This document shows positions 5,541 to 6,943 of a stretch of DNA of 6,943 nucleotides, piece by piece. The notes below the pieces were generated by a model, which was not told where the DNA came from, ran no database searches, and saw only the letters and a list, made by a program, of their open reading frames with translations. A program made the position numbers and the translations under genes. The number at the start of each line of letters is the position of its first letter. Positions within the stretch are counted from its first letter, which is position 1. Source of the DNA: JdFR-22 sp046537735 (GTDB taxonomy: Archaea > Halobacteriota > Archaeoglobi > Archaeoglobales > Archaeoglobaceae); contig JBKHKH010000104.1 of NCBI GenBank assembly GCA_046537735.1, positions 1-6,943 of the forward strand, read 5' to 3'.

Positions 5541-5642
5541 ATTTCTGTTGCAACTTTTTTTGACTGTAACTTCTTTATATTAGCTTGTTAAGCGCTTATT
5601 GTTATTGAATTGAAGTGTTTTTAAAATTATTTGTTATTTGGT

Positions 5643-5975
5643 TTAAGAGAGTTTAACTGTCTTGAATGCCTCTTCAGGATTTCTCATCTTTAGCGGCCCT
5701 ACTCCCACTCCATAGCACGCAACTTTAAGACCGGGAATAACTTTGATCCACACAGAACTCTTCTCCACATCGTGTGGGAGATTATAATTGAGAACCTCTT
5801 CATACAACTCCTGTGCTTCCTGGTTGTCATTGGAAAGAACCTCTGCTTTACCCTTAAAATGGATTTCATCGGAAAGACCCCACAATTCCGGTTATCTATA
5901 GTCAATAATCAGCAGTTCTCCACCAAACCTACCTATCAATCTTCTATAATCATAATAATGAAAAACTTTATTAGG
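5643..5975 (-). pseudogene. Broken remnant, possibly FMN-binding split-barrel (PPOX-like) protein
   Basis: One minus-strand frame reads as protein-like from 5975 down to the stop at 5643-5645 but is interrupted by TAA at 5892-5894. Before the stop it gives 27 residues (including GGELLIIDYR). After it come 82 more, including PELWGLSDEIHFKGKAEVL, a following acidic helix and SSVWIKVIPGLKVACYG. The flow across the stop (IDYR-stop-PELWG) looks like one domain with a nonsense change. No ATG lies in frame and the frame is closed by TAA at 5976-5978, so the N-terminal half is missing. The GKAEVL strand followed by an acidic helix and VWIKV strand resembles pyridoxamine-phosphate-oxidase-like flavin proteins, but this is a weak recognition and no cofactor residue can be verified. 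A short gene from TTG 5885 (80 residues) is the alternative, with no ribosome site seen. The remnant diverges from the secretion ATPase gene. Confidence 0.42.
5966..5973 (+). promoter_or_regulatory. TATA box for the secretion ATPase (leaderless start)
   Basis: CTTTATTA preceded by an A run (5961-5965) lies with its centre about 29 bases before ATG 5999. There is no Shine-Dalgarno in the 20 bases before the ATG, so a leaderless mRNA is likely. Confidence 0.45.
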
Positions 5976-5998
5976 TTATAGGCAAAAATAACAAAAGA

Positions 5999-6943
5999 AT
6001 GTTCAATCTCAAAGAAAAGTTAAACAACAAATCTAAGGAAAGGGAAGAGGAAAAATCACAAGAAAGCTATGAGAGTGACCAGGAAACTTTTATTGATGAT
6101 CAAGAAGATGATGAATTCGTCGAAAGGGCGAACAGTATTTCCGAAAATCTGATCGGGCTTAGGAGGCCAAAGACGAGTTTGGTCCAGGAAGATAAGAAAG
6201 AAGAGGTTTTTGACGAAGAAGCTGTCAGTGAAGAGGAGGAATCTGAACAGGAGGAAGAGGGTGTTGAAGAGGCGGTAGAGGTCATTGAAAAGTCCAAAAA
6301 GTTGGATAAGCTGTTCAAGGGAAGAGGAACCAAAAAATCACGCCTATCTGAAGAACCTCTCTTTGAACCCTATGATCCCCAATTTCATGGCCCTCTAATC
6401 GAATACACTCCTCCAGAGGGTTGGGAGGTAGTCAATGAATACTGGCTGCACGAGCCCTATAACAAGATATATATAATCTATAACGATGAAGAAAATGAGC
6501 ACAAATACATAGTAGTGGAGCCAGAGCTAACCAATTACGAATGGGAAGTTGTAGAGACACTTAAAGAGAATGTAAAGGATGTTTTAGAGGGTAGAGAAGT
6601 TGAGGAAGACACTGTAAAAGAAGAGATCTTGAAAGATAGCATAGATTATTTGATAAGAGATATAGGTCTTCCTTTGGAAACAAGATCCTATTATAAAATA
6701 ATTTATTACATCATTCGTGATTACGTAAATCTGGAGAGGATCACGCCTTTAATGAACGACAAAATGCTGGAAGATATCTCCTGTAACGGCTACGACCTCC
6801 CCATTTTTGTATATCACAGGGAATTCTCCAACATTGAGACCAATGTGGTTTTCGAAGACCCCGATAGACTGGACTCATTTGTAGTATTACTTGCCCAGCA
6901 GTGTGGAAAGCATGTATCCATTGCAGAGCCAATGATAGATGCT
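5999..6943 (+). CDS. Archaeal type II/IV secretion (GspE/FlaI-like) ATPase, N-terminal part
   Basis: The ATG at 5999 opens a frame that stays open for 315 codons to the right edge, so the gene is partial. Residues 1 to about 120 are charged and strongly acidic, with runs of Glu at 78-88, and look disordered. Residues about 120-220 form the N-terminal domain seen in archaeal secretion ATPases (EPYDPQFHGPLIEY at 123-136, YNKIYIIYND at 154-163). From 230 the sequence is strongly family-like: YYKIIYYIIRDYVNLERITPLM, then the MLEDISCNG segment (256-264), PIFVYHREF and LAQQCGKHVSIAEPMIDA (298-315). In this family that last piece precedes the Walker A region, which lies outside the window. The enzyme hexamerises at the membrane and powers assembly of pili, archaella or related filaments. 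Type IV pilus, archaellum and other uses cannot be separated without the neighbouring membrane protein. The start is ATG with a TATA box about 29 bases upstream and no ribosome site. Confidence 0.88.
   Translation, partial: MFNLKEKLNNKSKEREEEKSQESYESDQETFIDDQEDDEFVERANSISENLIGLRRPKTSLVQEDKKEEVFDEEAVSEEEESEQEEEGVEEAVEVIEKSKKLDKLFKGRGTKKSRLSEEPLFEPYDPQFHGPLIEYTPPEGWEVVNEYWLHEPYNKIYIIYNDEENEHKYIVVEPELTNYEWEVVETLKENVKDVLEGREVEEDTVKEEILKDSIDYLIRDIGLPLETRSYYKIIYYIIRDYVNLERITPLMNDKMLEDISCNGYDLPIFVYHREFSNIETNVVFEDPDRLDSFVVLLAQQCGKHVSIAEPMIDA

Larger units (their letters stand above)
5470..5642. other. Gene-free spacer between tRNA-Leu and the remnant
   Basis: No credible ORF is seen. The spacer holds a polypyrimidine tract (5477-5512), a perfect hairpin (5522-5540), a T7 run (5555-5561), a TATA-like block usable on either strand (5573-5582) and a 10-base palindrome TAAGCGCTTA (5589-5598). 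It must contain the tRNA promoter and the 3' end signals of the plus-strand operon. Confidence 0.6.

Noticed and set aside
5401..5583. A 60-codon plus-strand ORF
   Set aside because: It starts inside and runs opposite to the tRNA-Leu, with no ribosome site and a tRNA-derived N-terminus.
5772..5981. A 69-codon plus-strand ORF opposite the remnant
   Set aside because: Its composition is A/T-driven (Ile and Phe runs), no family features are seen, and the minus frame is more protein-like.
6100..6333. A Ser-rich minus-strand ORF
   Set aside because: It is the antisense of the Glu-rich N-terminus of the secretion ATPase; GAA/GAG read backwards gives TTC/CTC and shifted Ser codons.
1..6943. CRISPR array, insertion sequence or defence island
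   Set aside because: No regularly spaced repeats, transposase, terminal inverted repeats, nuclease or toxin genes were seen.

Overview
This window looks archaeal, most likely euryarchaeal. Start regions carry TATA boxes about 26-30 bases ahead of start codons, several with no room for a ribosome site. Arginine is mostly AGA/AGG and isoleucine is often ATA. The tRNA-Leu lacks an encoded CCA end. The last gene is the N-terminal part of an archaeal-type GspE/FlaI secretion ATPase. The lineage (for example a methanogen or methanotroph relative) cannot be fixed from these bases.

Layout: (1) 1-416, minus strand, a VanZ-family membrane protein cut by the left edge. It diverges from (2) an UppP/BacA-type polyprenyl-diphosphate phosphatase at 527-1279. 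(3) 1280-1543 holds an unlisted 35-residue acidic ORF at 1336-1443, a 9-base inverted repeat around it, a T-tract and the next promoter. (4) 1544-5369 is a four-gene nucleotide-sugar cluster: a Gfo/Idh/MocA oxidoreductase (WbpB-like), a DegT/StrS aminotransferase (WbpE-like), a hexapeptide-repeat N-acetyltransferase (WbpD-like) and a UDP-HexNAc 6-dehydrogenase (WbpA/WecC-like). The last three overlap by 14 and 13 bases and must be co-transcribed. The first is 73 bases upstream and may have its own promoter. (5) A tRNA-Leu(UAA) at 5386-5469 on the minus strand faces the operon end across only 16 bases. (6) 5470-5642 has no gene but holds T-rich tracts and a perfect 8-bp hairpin. (7) 5643-5975, minus strand, is the broken tail of a protein, possibly of the FMN-binding split-barrel class, with an in-frame TAA and no N-terminal half. 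(8) 5999-6943 is the start of the secretion ATPase, leaving through the right edge.

Working together: the four sugar enzymes match the set that converts UDP-GlcNAc to a UDP-2,3-diacetamido-2,3-dideoxy-uronic acid (6-oxidation, 3-oxidation, transamination at C3, N-acetylation). Such sugars occur in archaeal N-glycans and in surface polysaccharides. A WbpI-type 2-epimerase and glycosyltransferases are not in the window. UppP would recycle the polyprenyl-diphosphate carrier used in such assembly. The ATPase would drive a surface filament or secretion machine.

I see no clearly new defence or mobile system. The points most worth following are the acidic micro-ORF, the missing His in UppP, the short C-terminus of the dehydrogenase, the nonsense-broken remnant, and the long acidic N-terminus of the ATPase.
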